Shown: piece by piece, positions 17,022 through 25,292 of the stretch | Position numbering within the stretch: the first letter of the stretch is position 1 | Layout of the letters: each line of letters begins with the position of its first letter | NCBI RefSeq assembly: GCF_041080655.1 | Contig: NZ_CP163525.1 | Coordinates: 4,526,001 to 4,590,000 of the forward strand | Reading direction: 5' to 3' | Length of the DNA stretch: 64,000 bases | Source: Streptomyces sp. CG4 | GTDB lineage: Bacteria > Actinomycetota > Actinomycetes > Streptomycetales > Streptomycetaceae | Translations under genes and position numbers: made by a program | The notes under the pieces: model-generated | What the model was told of the DNA's origin: nothing | Databases searched by the model: none | What the model saw: the letters and a program-made list of their open reading frames with translations, nothing else

Positions 17022-18348
17022 GGCGCGAGGACCTCGACGGGGGCACATGGCGGCGGATCACCCGCGACGCACGGTTCCGGGGACGGGCGGGGCCCTGCTC
17101 GTGGTGCCGGAAGGCCATCCAGCACAGGGCCAGGACCAGGGCGAAGACGGGGAGCCAGACGAGGCGGGACGCCACCCAGGCGACGGAGTCCGGCGATGTG
17201 TGCAGGCCGGGCAGCCGGCCGGCCGACAGGCCGGTCGCCGTGGTCGCCATCATGGCCGTCTGGTGCCACAGGAAGATGGTCATCGCGGAGAGGTTGACGA
17301 AGGCCGTCGCCGCCCAGACCACGGGCCGGGCCATCACGCGGCGCAGGCGGTCACGGAGCAGCAGGGCGAGGCCGCACTGGGCCAGGCCGAAGGTGACGGC
17401 CGCCAGGGTCGGCGGGTTGAGGTTGGAGATCGCCGCGCCCGGGACGCCGACCATGGACGCCGGGTAGCCCGCGCAGATGATCAGCAGGGCCGTGGCCGCC
17501 GTACCGCCCAGCAGCAGGACCCAGGCCGAGCGGCGGCTGCGCAGCTCGCCCCGGGCCCAGGCGGCGCCCAGCGCGTACGGGACCAGCCAGCCCGCCGCCA
17601 CGTTCACCCAGCCGAGCCAGGACGGGCCGAGGTGCAGACCGAAGCGGATGACGTCCACGTGCAGGACGACGGCGAGCGGCCAGAGGGGGTTGAGGCGCGC
17701 GACGAGCGGGGTGACGGCCGTCAGCGCGGCGAAGACCACCAGGAACCACAGCGGGGACAGCGCCAGCTTGACCAGCGTGTGGATCGTGGACAGGGGCGCG
17801 CCGGTGAGGAGGAGGGTCACGGCCGCCACCGACCACAGACCGAGCAGTGCGGCCACCGGGCGCAGGAGGCGGGTCAGACGAGCGCGCAGCCAGGAGCCGT
17901 AGGTGTCTCCTCTGCCGCGGGCCGAGGCCAGACTGCGCGTCGCCACCTGGCCGCCCACCAGGAAGAACACGGCCAGCGTCTGGAACAGCCAGGAGACCGG
18001 GGCCAGCCAGGGCAGGTGCTGCAGCGGGCTCACCGTGTGCAGACCGCCGTCTCCCGCGACCAGCGCCGTCACCAGCCAGTGGCCGAGGACCACACCGAGG
18101 ATCGCGAGGGCGCGAAGGGCGTCGATCGCGCGGTCCCGGGATGCGGGGGTGGCGGCGTCGACCTGGCGGGCGGCTTCGCAAAGGGCGTGGCGGGCAGTGG
18201 CGGGAGTGAAGGGGAGGCGAGTGCGGCGGCGCGTGCCGCGCGGGGTGGTGGTGGAAGTAGGGGTGGGAGTGGGGGCGAAGGCTGCCGGGCCAGTGTGGTG
18301 AGGAGGGGTACGGCGGATACGGCGGGTGCTTGCGGTCAGCTCAGTCAC
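17014..18348 (-). CDS. Acyltransferase-3 family membrane protein
   Basis: 444 aa with about 10 membrane helices. The N-terminal motif RAIDALRALAILGVVLGHW is the R-x-x-x-H signature region of acyltransferase-3 (NodX/OafA-like) proteins, which O-acylate surface polysaccharides or lipids. Start GTG 18348 overlaps the upstream hydrolase stop (GTGACTGA) and the gene runs into kinase 2. The likely order is hydrolase, acyltransferase, kinase 2, regulator 2. The acceptor is unknown. Confidence 0.82.
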   Translation of the reverse strand: MTELTASTRRIRRTPPHHTGPAAFAPTPTPTSTTTPRGTRRRTRLPFTPATARHALCEAARQVDAATPASRDRAIDALRALAILGVVLGHWLVTALVAGDGGLHTVSPLQHLPWLAPVSWLFQTLAVFFLVGGQVATRSLASARGRGDTYGSWLRARLTRLLRPVAALLGLWSVAAVTLLLTGAPLSTIHTLVKLALSPLWFLVVFAALTAVTPLVARLNPLWPLAVVLHVDVIRFGLHLGPSWLGWVNVAAGWLVPYALGAAWARGELRSRRSAWVLLLGGTAATALLIICAGYPASMVGVPGAAISNLNPPTLAAVTFGLAQCGLALLLRDRLRRVMARPVVWAATAFVNLSAMTIFLWHQTAMMATTATGLSAGRLPGLHTSPDSVAWVASRLVWLPVFALVLALCWMAFRHHEQGPARPRNRASRVIRRHVPPSRSSRHA

Positions 18349-19585
18349 GGGTCACCTCCGAGGTCTCGCCGAGGGTGATCCGGGCCAGGTTGGCGAGGGA
18401 GGCCGAGCCCGGGGTGAAGTAGCCGCTGTGGTCGGCGTCGGCCGCGTCGAAGACCCGGGCGCCGAAGGGGCGGGAGACCGGGTCGGTGCCGAAGCCGATG
18501 GTGGTGCCGAAGAGGGTGGCGCTGGTGTGCGGGAGGTGCCGGATCCAGTCGTCGCTGCCGCGGGCCGCCCAGATGCGGGCGTGGGTGTGCAGGGCCGCGG
18601 CGGCGTCCGCACCGGTGCCGGGGCTGCCAACCAGGGCGATGTCGTCCGCGTCCAGGCCGGGGGCAGCGCGGCCGCAGACCACCGTGCCGTAGGAGTGGCA
18701 GAGCAGGGATATGTGCGCCTGCGGCCGGGTCGCGGCACGCAGGTCGCGTATGAAGGTGCGCAGGTGGGGGGCGGCTTCGTCGGCGCGGGTGGTCGTGGTG
18801 ACCGTGGTGCTGACCGTGGCCGGGGGTTCGTAGCCGAGCCAGGCGACGACGGCGGCGGCGCTGGTGCTGGTGCCCTTGGGTGCGCGGTGGGTGAGGTCTG
18901 CGTACAGGGCCGCGGCGGCCTTGTGGAAGCGGGCGTAGGTGTCCAGGGAGGTGTCCGAGCCGGGGACCAGGACCGCGATGTGGTCGGCGTGGGCGAGGTC
19001 GCCGAGGACCTCCGTGGCCTGGCCGGCGCCTCGGCCGTCGAAGGTGAGGAGGTTTCGGGACGGGGCGGCCAGAGCCTGGTCGGCGGCGGCGCGGTGGGGG
19101 TCGCCGTGGGTGGCGGCCATGTGGGCTGCGCGGGTGGCGTTGGCTCGGTTGGCCTCGTACGTGGTGTGGAGGGTGGTGGCTGTGAGTGGGGGGAGCGATG
19201 CGGGGGTGGGGGCGGGGATCTGAGGGCGGGCCGCGCCGGAGAGGGGGGCGGCGATGGCTGCGGTGAGGAGGGTGGCGAGGAGGGTGCGGCGCCATGTGTG
19301 GCTGCGGGGGGTGTGGGGGGCGTGAGAGGCGTGGGGGGCGTGGGGCGCCTTCGGCGGGATTCGGTTTCCCACCCGCACCACCCGTGACAGTTTCGTCGTC
19401 GAGTGCGGGTGGCCCCCTCGGGACGGAATCGCCGTCGGCGGCTGCGGGTCCGGGGAGAGGACATCGGTGCCTGTCGGCGGCTGCGGGGCGGAGGAAGGGG
19501 ATTCGGAGGAATCGGTGTTCGTGGGCTGGTGCCGGGCTTGGGAGAGGGGGGTTGTGCTGGAGGAGGGCGCGTGGGAGTGGCCCAT
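18341..19585 (-). CDS. Exported alpha/beta hydrolase, DUF1023 type
   Basis: 414 aa. A long Ser/Pro/His-rich N-terminus precedes RRTLLATLLTAAIAAPLSGAA, a signal or anchor helix ending near residue 122. The hydrolase domain has the nucleophile elbow CHSYGTVVCG and catalytic Asp/His candidates in the last 80 residues (DADHSGYF). DUF1023 proteins are actinobacterial serine hydrolases of unknown substrate. Start ATG 19585 has AAGGAA 6-7 bases upstream. An unusual run of PHAPHASHAPH repeats lies before the signal helix. Confidence 0.8.
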   Translation of the reverse strand: MGHSHAPSSSTTPLSQARHQPTNTDSSESPSSAPQPPTGTDVLSPDPQPPTAIPSRGGHPHSTTKLSRVVRVGNRIPPKAPHAPHASHAPHTPRSHTWRRTLLATLLTAAIAAPLSGAARPQIPAPTPASLPPLTATTLHTTYEANRANATRAAHMAATHGDPHRAAADQALAAPSRNLLTFDGRGAGQATEVLGDLAHADHIAVLVPGSDTSLDTYARFHKAAAALYADLTHRAPKGTSTSAAAVVAWLGYEPPATVSTTVTTTTRADEAAPHLRTFIRDLRAATRPQAHISLLCHSYGTVVCGRAAPGLDADDIALVGSPGTGADAAAALHTHARIWAARGSDDWIRHLPHTSATLFGTTIGFGTDPVSRPFGARVFDAADADHSGYFTPGSASLANLARITLGETSEVTRD

Positions 19586-19691
19586 GGTCGGGTTCCTTTC
19601 AGATGGCCCGGCCGTCGGGCTTCTCTGAGAAGGAAATTAGGGATCTGGGCCTGTCGTCGGCGTCCCGCCAGGGAGCCGTTCTGCGGGGTAG

Positions 19692-19719
19692 CTCTCAGGT
19701 ATTACGGGTATCACCTGAG
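19692..19719 (-). promoter_or_regulatory. 18-bp motif upstream of the DUF1023 hydrolase, copy B, within a dyad
   Basis: CTCTCAGGTATTACGGGT (19692-19709) matches the site before kinase 1 at 17 of 18 bases. It overlaps a perfect dyad, CTCAGGT-N12-ACCTGAG (19694-19719). It lies about 107 bases upstream of the hydrolase start. Probable operator for a local response regulator. Confidence 0.55.
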
Positions 19720-19747
19720 CCGGCCCGGACGGGTCGGACTGCCGCCG

Positions 19748-20689
19748 TCACCACGCCAGTTGGGCGATCTCCTCCGCCACCACCGCGCACGCGTCCGCCG
19801 CCGGGTCGATCAACGGGAAGTGGCCCACGTCCTCCAGCAGTGTCAGGCCCACCACCTCGCCCGCCTTCGCCGCCGCGTCCGCGTACGACTCGGCCACCGT
19901 ATGCGGTACCACCACGTCCGTGCGCCCCTGGACCAGCGTCGTCGCGATGCCCGTCGGAAGGAGGAGGACGGGGTCGGCGTACGGGCGGCGCTCGGCGAAC
20001 GTGTCCTGGCCGCCGAGGAGTTGCAGGCTCGCGTTGCCGCAGACGTCCAGCTTCTCGGCCACCTCGAAGTCCGCGATCGGGGCGAGGGCGACGACGCCGC
20101 GCAGCAGGGCGGGCTGGGTGGTGCGCCAGGCGGCGTCCGCGGGCAGGACGTGGCGGGCCGCGGCCCACAGCGCGAGGTGGCCGCCGGCCGAGTGGCCCGT
20201 CAACACCGTGCGGCGGGGGTCGGCCTGCGGGAGCGCCTCTCGGACCAGCGCGGGCAGGGCGTCCAGCGCCGCCGCGACGTCGTCGAAGGTTTCCGGCCAG
20301 CGGCCCGCCGGAGGGGTGGCGTCACCCGGGTCCTGCTCTTGCTCCTGCTTCTGCTTCTGCTTCTGCTTCTGCTTCTGCTTCTGCTCGGGGATCAACGGAT
20401 CGCCGCCGCGTCGGTACTCGACGTTGGCCACCGCGAAGCCCCTGCGGGCCAGATAGTCCGCGAACGGTGTGATGTGGCGGCGGTCGTAGCGGGCACGCCA
20501 GGCGCCGCCGTGCAGGACGACCACCAGGGGAACGGGGGACTCCGAGGTGGTTCGGGGAGCGTAGAAGTCGATCACCTGGTCGGGGTGGGTGCCGTACGCG
20601 GAGGTGGCGTCGGGGTCGACCGCGGCGTGCGAGAAGGCCGAATCCTCTTCGGCGGCGGCGCGGGCTGCTGCGGCGGCGTCGTCCGGCAT
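19748..20689 (-). CDS. Alpha/beta hydrolase, probable kynurenine formamidase
   Basis: 313 aa. It has the oxyanion motif HGGAW, the nucleophile elbow GHSAGGH and a late DVGHF catalytic His, as in the HSL-like/KynB2 arylformamidases. Its place beside kynA and kynU supports hydrolysis of N-formylkynurenine to kynurenine, though sequence alone would also fit a general esterase. A hexanucleotide run inserts alternating Gln-Lys then Gln-Glu between VEYRRGGDPLIP and the next helix, in a loop before the catalytic Ser. Start ATG 20689. Confidence 0.75.
   Translation of the reverse strand: MPDDAAAAARAAAEEDSAFSHAAVDPDATSAYGTHPDQVIDFYAPRTTSESPVPLVVVLHGGAWRARYDRRHITPFADYLARRGFAVANVEYRRGGDPLIPEQKQKQKQKQKQKQEQEQDPGDATPPAGRWPETFDDVAAALDALPALVREALPQADPRRTVLTGHSAGGHLALWAAARHVLPADAAWRTTQPALLRGVVALAPIADFEVAEKLDVCGNASLQLLGGQDTFAERRPYADPVLLLPTGIATTLVQGRTDVVVPHTVAESYADAAAKAGEVVGLTLLEDVGHFPLIDPAADACAVVAEEIAQLAW
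20345..20380. repeat. (CTGCTT)6 hexanucleotide repeat inside the formamidase-like gene
   Basis: Six perfect CTGCTT units, followed by a CTGCTC variant. On the coding strand this is (AAGCAG)n and yields a Lys-Gln tract in a surface loop. Unit length keeps the frame whatever the copy number. Confidence 0.9.
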
Positions 20690-20870
20690 GCTCCAACCTC
20701 TCAGCGATGGAACGTGTTTGGCGTGTGGCGGACCAGGTGAGGAATTTTCGTTCGCCGTTGGCGGGACGGTATCAGGCCAGTCATGCGCGGGGGCATGGGG
20801 ATGTGACGCAGGGTCAGGAGTAAACGGTTCTGCGCCGGGGGCGGGGAGCGCCGGGCGGGGGCTGGGCGGG

Positions 20871-20915
20871 GGTGGGGTCGCTCACCGGAGCCGCCGCCCC
20901 ACCCACGACCCCACC
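20871..20915 (-). terminator. Stem-loop downstream of kynU
   Basis: GGTGGGGTCG (20871-20880) pairs with CGACCCCACC (20906-20915), a 10-bp stem in a very C-rich stretch just past the kynU stop. It probably ends the kynA-kynU message and separates it from the hydrolase. Confidence 0.45.
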
Positions 20916-20940
20916 GCGCGACCCCGCCCCCGCCCCTCCC

Positions 20941-22140
20941 CTACGTCAGTTCCTCGCTCAGGATCCGGGCCGCTCGCTCGGTTTCGGTGAAGGTGACGTA
21001 CAGCGGGGTGAAACCGAAGCGGAGGATGTCGGGATGGCGGAAGTCGCCTACGACACCCCGGGCGATCAGGCGGCGCATCACGTCACCGGCGTCCGGGCAG
21101 CGCAGGGCGATCTGGCTGCCGCGTTCCTCGTGGCGCTCGGGGGTCGCCGACTCGACGCGGCCCGGTTCGGTGTACGCCCGCACGCAGCGCAGGAAGAAGT
21201 CGGTCAGCGCGAGGGACTTGGCGCGGACGGCGGCGACGGAGACGCCGTCCCAAACGTCCAGGGCCGCCTCCAGGGCCAGCATGGACAGGATGTCCGGGGT
21301 GCCCACGCGGCCGCGCAGCGCACCCGGTGCCGGGGCGTACGACGGGCTCATGCCGAAGGGATCGGCGTGGGAGTTCCAGCCGGGCAGGGGGGAGTCGAAG
21401 CGGGGTTGCAGGTCCCTGCGGACGTAGAGGTACGCCGGTGAACCGGGGCCGCCGTTCAGGTACTTGTAGGTGCAGCCGATCGCCAGGTCGACCCCGTGCT
21501 GGTCCAGGCCCACCTCCAGGGCGCCCGCGCTGTGGCACAGGTCCCAGACGGACACGGCCCCCGCCTCGTGGATCGCGGCCGTCAGGGACGGCAGGTCGTG
21601 CAGGCGGCCGGTGCGGTAGTCGACGTGGTTCAGCAGGACGGCCGCCGTGCGGTCGGTCAGGGCTGCGGGGACCTCCGCCGGAGTCACCGGGCGCAGGGTG
21701 CGGCCGGTCAGGCGGGCCGCCGACTCGGCGATGTAGCCGTCCGTGGGGAAGGTCGTCGCGTCGACCAGGATCTCGGTCCGGGTGTCGGCCGACATCCGGA
21801 CCGCCGCCACAAGTGCCTTGAACACGTTGACACTTGTGGAGTCGCCCACGACGATCTGCCCGGCCGCCGCGCCGACCAGCGGGGCGATCCGGTCGCCGAT
21901 CCGCTCGGGCGCGGTCCACCAGCCGCTCTCGTCCCAGGAGCGGATGCGCAGTTCGCCCCACTGGCGGCGGACCACGTCGGCCACGCGGTCGGGGACGTGG
22001 GCAGGGAGCGCGCCGAGCGAGTTGCCGTCCAGGTAGACGACGCCGTCCGTGACGAAGCGGTCCCTGAGCGGTGCCAGGTCGTCCGCCGCGTCCAACTTCT
22101 CTGCTTGCAGGGCCAGTTCAGAGAGTGCCGAGTCAGACAT
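20941..22140 (-). CDS. kynU: Kynureninase
   Basis: 399 aa PLP enzyme cleaving kynurenine to anthranilate and alanine. The N-terminus YLDGNSLGALP is a kynureninase hallmark; the PLP lysine lies in GCTYKYLNGGPGS, preceded by VWDLCHSAGALEV. Start ATG 22140 overlaps the kynA stop by 8 bases, so translation is coupled. With kynA it forms the tryptophan-to-anthranilate pathway, which in streptomycetes also feeds secondary metabolism. Confidence 0.96.
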   Translation of the reverse strand: MSDSALSELALQAEKLDAADDLAPLRDRFVTDGVVYLDGNSLGALPAHVPDRVADVVRRQWGELRIRSWDESGWWTAPERIGDRIAPLVGAAAGQIVVGDSTSVNVFKALVAAVRMSADTRTEILVDATTFPTDGYIAESAARLTGRTLRPVTPAEVPAALTDRTAAVLLNHVDYRTGRLHDLPSLTAAIHEAGAVSVWDLCHSAGALEVGLDQHGVDLAIGCTYKYLNGGPGSPAYLYVRRDLQPRFDSPLPGWNSHADPFGMSPSYAPAPGALRGRVGTPDILSMLALEAALDVWDGVSVAAVRAKSLALTDFFLRCVRAYTEPGRVESATPERHEERGSQIALRCPDAGDVMRRLIARGVVGDFRHPDILRFGFTPLYVTFTETERAARILSEELT

Positions 22141-23017
22141 GGGACCTCGCCGTCCACAGCTCCGGGAAGACGTTCTTGCGGGCGCGCTTCTCCAGCCAGG
22201 CCACGCCGGCCGAGCCGCCCGTGCCGGGCTTGGCGCCCATCGCACGGCGGGTGGCGACCAGATGGTCGTTGCGCCAGCGCCAGACCAGTTCGGCCACGTC
22301 GGTCAACGCCTCGCCCAGGCGGGCGAGTTCGCTGTCCTGGTCGGCAGAGTAGATCGCGGTCCAGGCGGACTCGACGGCGTCGTCGGCGTCGTAGCGCCGG
22401 GAGACGTCCCGGTTCAGGACGGACTCGGGGATCGCGTGGCCGCGGCGCGCGAGGAGGTGGACGACCTCGTCGTACAGGCTCGGCTCGTGCAGCGCCTTCT
22501 CCAGTTCCGCGTGGGCGCGCGGGGCGCCGCGGTGCGGGACGAGCATGGACGCGGACTTCTCGCCGAGCAGGAACTCCATACGGCGGTACATCGCCGACTG
22601 GAAGCCGGAGCCCTCGCCGAGGGCGGAGCGGTAGGAGTTGAACTGGGCGGGAGTGAGCTGGCCGAGCGGCTTCCAGGAGGCGTTCAGGGCCTCCAGTTCC
22701 CGTACGGAGCGCTTGAGCGCGGCGACGGCGGTCGGGACGTCGTCCGAGCGGAGGGCGTTCGCGGCGGTCTCCCACTCGTGCACGATCACCGTGAACCACA
22801 GTTCCATGACCTGGGTGGTGACCAGGAAGACCATCTCTCCGGGGTCGTCGGAGAGGGTGTGCTGGAGGTGGGTGAGGACGTCCGCTCTGACGTAGTCCTC
22901 GTACGGCGTCGTGCCCGCGAAGTCGAGGTTCGGGTCGAGGGTGCCGTCGGGGGTCTGTGCGAGATGCGGGGTCTCGGGCTCAGCGGCCTGGAGAGGGGGT
23001 TGAGCCTGTTGGGACAT
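22133..23017 (-). CDS. kynA: Tryptophan 2,3-dioxygenase
   Basis: 294 aa haem enzyme converting L-tryptophan to N-formylkynurenine. Family marks are YEDYVRADVLTHLQHT near the N-terminus, the FLVTTQVMELWFTVIVHEWE haem-pocket helix, and RNDHLVATRRAMGAKPGTGGSAGVAWL near the C-terminus. Start ATG 23017 has AGGAGA 6-7 bases upstream. It is the first gene of the kynA-kynU pair. Confidence 0.97.
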   Translation of the reverse strand: MSQQAQPPLQAAEPETPHLAQTPDGTLDPNLDFAGTTPYEDYVRADVLTHLQHTLSDDPGEMVFLVTTQVMELWFTVIVHEWETAANALRSDDVPTAVAALKRSVRELEALNASWKPLGQLTPAQFNSYRSALGEGSGFQSAMYRRMEFLLGEKSASMLVPHRGAPRAHAELEKALHEPSLYDEVVHLLARRGHAIPESVLNRDVSRRYDADDAVESAWTAIYSADQDSELARLGEALTDVAELVWRWRNDHLVATRRAMGAKPGTGGSAGVAWLEKRARKNVFPELWTARSHV

Positions 23018-23213
23018 CGCTGTCTCCTGTTGTTACTCCGGGTAGCGGTCCGCCCCTGCCGATTCCGGCACGGGGGCCCCGGTCCCCAAGCGGAATCCTC
23101 CGCAATCCCACCGGATACGGCAAGGCCCGTCTGCTGCCAGACGGGCCACACCGGGGACTCCCGTAGGGGGCGGCCCAGGATCAGTCCGGGGTCAGCCCAG
23201 GGTCAGCCCGAGG

Positions 23214-23627
23214 TCAGCCCAGGGTCTGGGCGGCCGTCGGCGAGGAGTCCCTCAGGAACTGGGCGCAGCGCTCGTGCTCCTCCTGCTCGCCGATCGCCTG
23301 CGCGGCGCGGGCGAGGGCGTGCAGGGCGCGCAGGAAGCCGCGGTTGGGCTCGTGCTCCCAGGGGACCGGGCCGTGGCCCTTCCACCCGCTGCGGCGCAGG
23401 GCGTCGAGCCCGCGGTGGTAGCCCGTACGGGCGTAGGCGTACGACTCCACGACCGCGCCGCGCTCGAACGCCTCGTCGGCCAGCTGGGCCCAGGCGAGGG
23501 AGGAGGTGGGGTACTTGGCGGCGACGTCCGCGGGGGCGGTGCCGGCCGCGAGGAGTTCGCGGGGCTCCGGGTCGTCGGGGAGGTGGGTCGGGGGCGGGCC
23601 GCCGAGGAGGTTTTCATGAATCGTCAT
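23214..23627 (-). CDS. DUF3151 family protein
   Basis: 137 aa, cytosolic, helical and TPR-like in look. The start is MTIHENLLGGPPPTHLPDDP. Conserved blocks are SSLAWAQLADEAF, YAYARTGYHRGLDALRRSGWKG and PVPWEHEPNRGFLRAL, diagnostic of the actinobacterial DUF3151 family. Function unknown. The stop lies in a short GGTCAGCCC direct repeat (three copies, about 23190-23220), a possible site of slippage at the 3' end. Confidence 0.85.
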   Translation of the reverse strand: MTIHENLLGGPPPTHLPDDPEPRELLAAGTAPADVAAKYPTSSLAWAQLADEAFERGAVVESYAYARTGYHRGLDALRRSGWKGHGPVPWEHEPNRGFLRALHALARAAQAIGEQEEHERCAQFLRDSSPTAAQTLG

Positions 23628-23721
23628 GAGGTCCAGTCTGGCTCACGTGGCGCCGCGCTGTGCTGGTGCCGTGTGCGGGCAGCGGCACTGTGAAGCCGAC
23701 GGCGCCGCAACGCCCAGGCCC

Positions 23722-25173
23722 CTACCGCCCCCGCCCCTCCAGCGGCGGAGCCGTCACGCTGCCATGGGTGCGGCATTCCGGGCGACGGCACCCCGGGGCC
23801 GGCCGGCGGACCAGTGTGAAGGCCAGGGCCGAGCCCAGCAGCAGCACCCCCGCGCACAGGGGCATCGCCCGGTCGAACGCCGCGTTGAAAGCCGGCGCGG
23901 AGCGATACGCCTCGGGGCCCATCCCCGCGAGCAGCGGCAGCGCCGCGACCGCGATCAGGCCCGCCGCCCGGGCCGCCGCGTTGTTGATGCCGCTGGCCAG
24001 GCCCGCGCGGGCGGTACCCACCGAAGCCAGGACCGTGGCCGTCAGCGGGGCGACGAGCGTGACCATGCCGGCGCCCATGACCAGGACGGCCGGCAGGACG
24101 TCCGTCAGATAGCCGGCGTGCGGGCCCACCCGGAGCATCAGCAGCATCGCCGCCGCGCAGAGGAGAGGGCCGGCGGTCAGGGGCAGGCGGGGGCCCGTGC
24201 GGTCCGCCAGGGCACCGGAGCGGGCCGAGAACAGCAGCATCAGGACCGTCGTCGGCAGCAACGCCGTGCCGGCCGCCAGGGGTGAGTAGCCCGCCACCAC
24301 CTGCAGTTGCAGCGCGGTGAGGAAGAAGAAGCCGCCGAACGCCGCGTACACGCACACGGTGACCAGGTTGACGGCGGTGAACTGGCGGGAGGCGAAGATG
24401 TCCGGTGGGAGCATCGGGTCCGGGCGGTGCCGTTCGACGTACACGAAGGCCACCGCCGCCGCCAGGCCCGCGACCGCGGTCAACGCCACCACCAGCGAAC
24501 CGGCCCTCGCCTCGATCAGCGCGTATGTCAGCAGAGCCAGGGCCAGGGCGCCCAGCGCCGCGCCCAGCGCGTCGAAGCGGGCGTGCTCACCGCCGTCCTC
24601 CGACTCCGGGACGTGCCGCAGCGCCACCGGGACGCAGAGCAGCGCCACCGGGACGTTCAGCAGGAACACCCAGCGCCAGCCGGGGCCGGCCACGAGCCAG
24701 CCGCCCAGGAACGGGCCGACCGCCGCGCCGATCCCCCCGAAGCCGGACCACAGGCCCACCGCCCGGCTCCGGTCGTCGGGATGGAACGAGGCCTGGATGA
24801 TCGCCAGCGATCCCGGAGTCAGCAGCGCGCCGCCGATGCCCTGCAGTGCCCGCGCGGCGATCAGCATCGCGGAATTCACCGCCAGCCCGCACAGCAGGGA
24901 CGCCGCCGCGAACCACACCACGCCCAGCACGAAGATCTTCCGGCGGCCGTAGTGGTCCCCCAGCGAGCCGCCCAGCAGGATCAGACCGGCCAGCGTGACC
25001 ATGTACGCGTTGACCGTCCACTGCAGCGCGGCGAGGCTCGCGCCCAGGTCGCGGCCGATGCGCGGCAGCGCCACATTGACGACGGTCGAGTCCAGCAGGG
25101 CCATGCTGGAGCCGAGGACCGTGCTGAGCAGGATCCACTTGCCCTGGGACGAAGCCAGCCGGACATCGGGCAT
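23722..25173 (-). CDS. MFS drug:H+ exporter, DHA2 (14-helix) type
   Basis: 483 aa with about 14 membrane helices. Motif A is LGGSLGDHYGRRKIFVLG and motif C-like residues lie in PGSLAIIQASF/GPFLGGWL. The N-terminal block MALLDSTVVNVALPRIGRDL is typical of EmrB/QacA-type efflux pumps. Start ATG 25173 (MPDVRLASSQGKW) is chosen because GGGGG precedes it; the frame opens 8 codons earlier. No regulator is adjacent. Substrate unknown. Confidence 0.9.
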   Translation of the reverse strand: MPDVRLASSQGKWILLSTVLGSSMALLDSTVVNVALPRIGRDLGASLAALQWTVNAYMVTLAGLILLGGSLGDHYGRRKIFVLGVVWFAAASLLCGLAVNSAMLIAARALQGIGGALLTPGSLAIIQASFHPDDRSRAVGLWSGFGGIGAAVGPFLGGWLVAGPGWRWVFLLNVPVALLCVPVALRHVPESEDGGEHARFDALGAALGALALALLTYALIEARAGSLVVALTAVAGLAAAVAFVYVERHRPDPMLPPDIFASRQFTAVNLVTVCVYAAFGGFFFLTALQLQVVAGYSPLAAGTALLPTTVLMLLFSARSGALADRTGPRLPLTAGPLLCAAAMLLMLRVGPHAGYLTDVLPAVLVMGAGMVTLVAPLTATVLASVGTARAGLASGINNAAARAAGLIAVAALPLLAGMGPEAYRSAPAFNAAFDRAMPLCAGVLLLGSALAFTLVRRPAPGCRRPECRTHGSVTAPPLEGRGR

Positions 25174-25207
25174 GCCCCCAGGTATACAGCCGCGCAAGGG
25201 AAAAGGC

Positions 25208-25243
25208 GCGGGCCCGGCGACTTGGACAAGTCACCGGGCCCGC
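25208..25243 (-). terminator. Strong terminator downstream of fba
   Basis: A 16-bp stem with one mismatch (GCGGGCCCGGCGACTT / AAGTCACCGGGCCCGC) and a GGAC loop. It is followed on the fba strand by GCC then TTTT, a near-canonical intrinsic terminator between fba and the MFS gene. Confidence 0.8.
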
Positions 25244-25292
25244 CACAGACGTCGTACGACGCCTTACGTGATGCAGACGTCGTACAACTGCC

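Noticed and set aside
23190..23223. Short GGTCAGCCC repeats considered as a CRISPR-like array
   Set aside because: Units are only 9-11 bases with no spacers; simple tandem duplication at a gene end. No CRISPR array was seen in the window.
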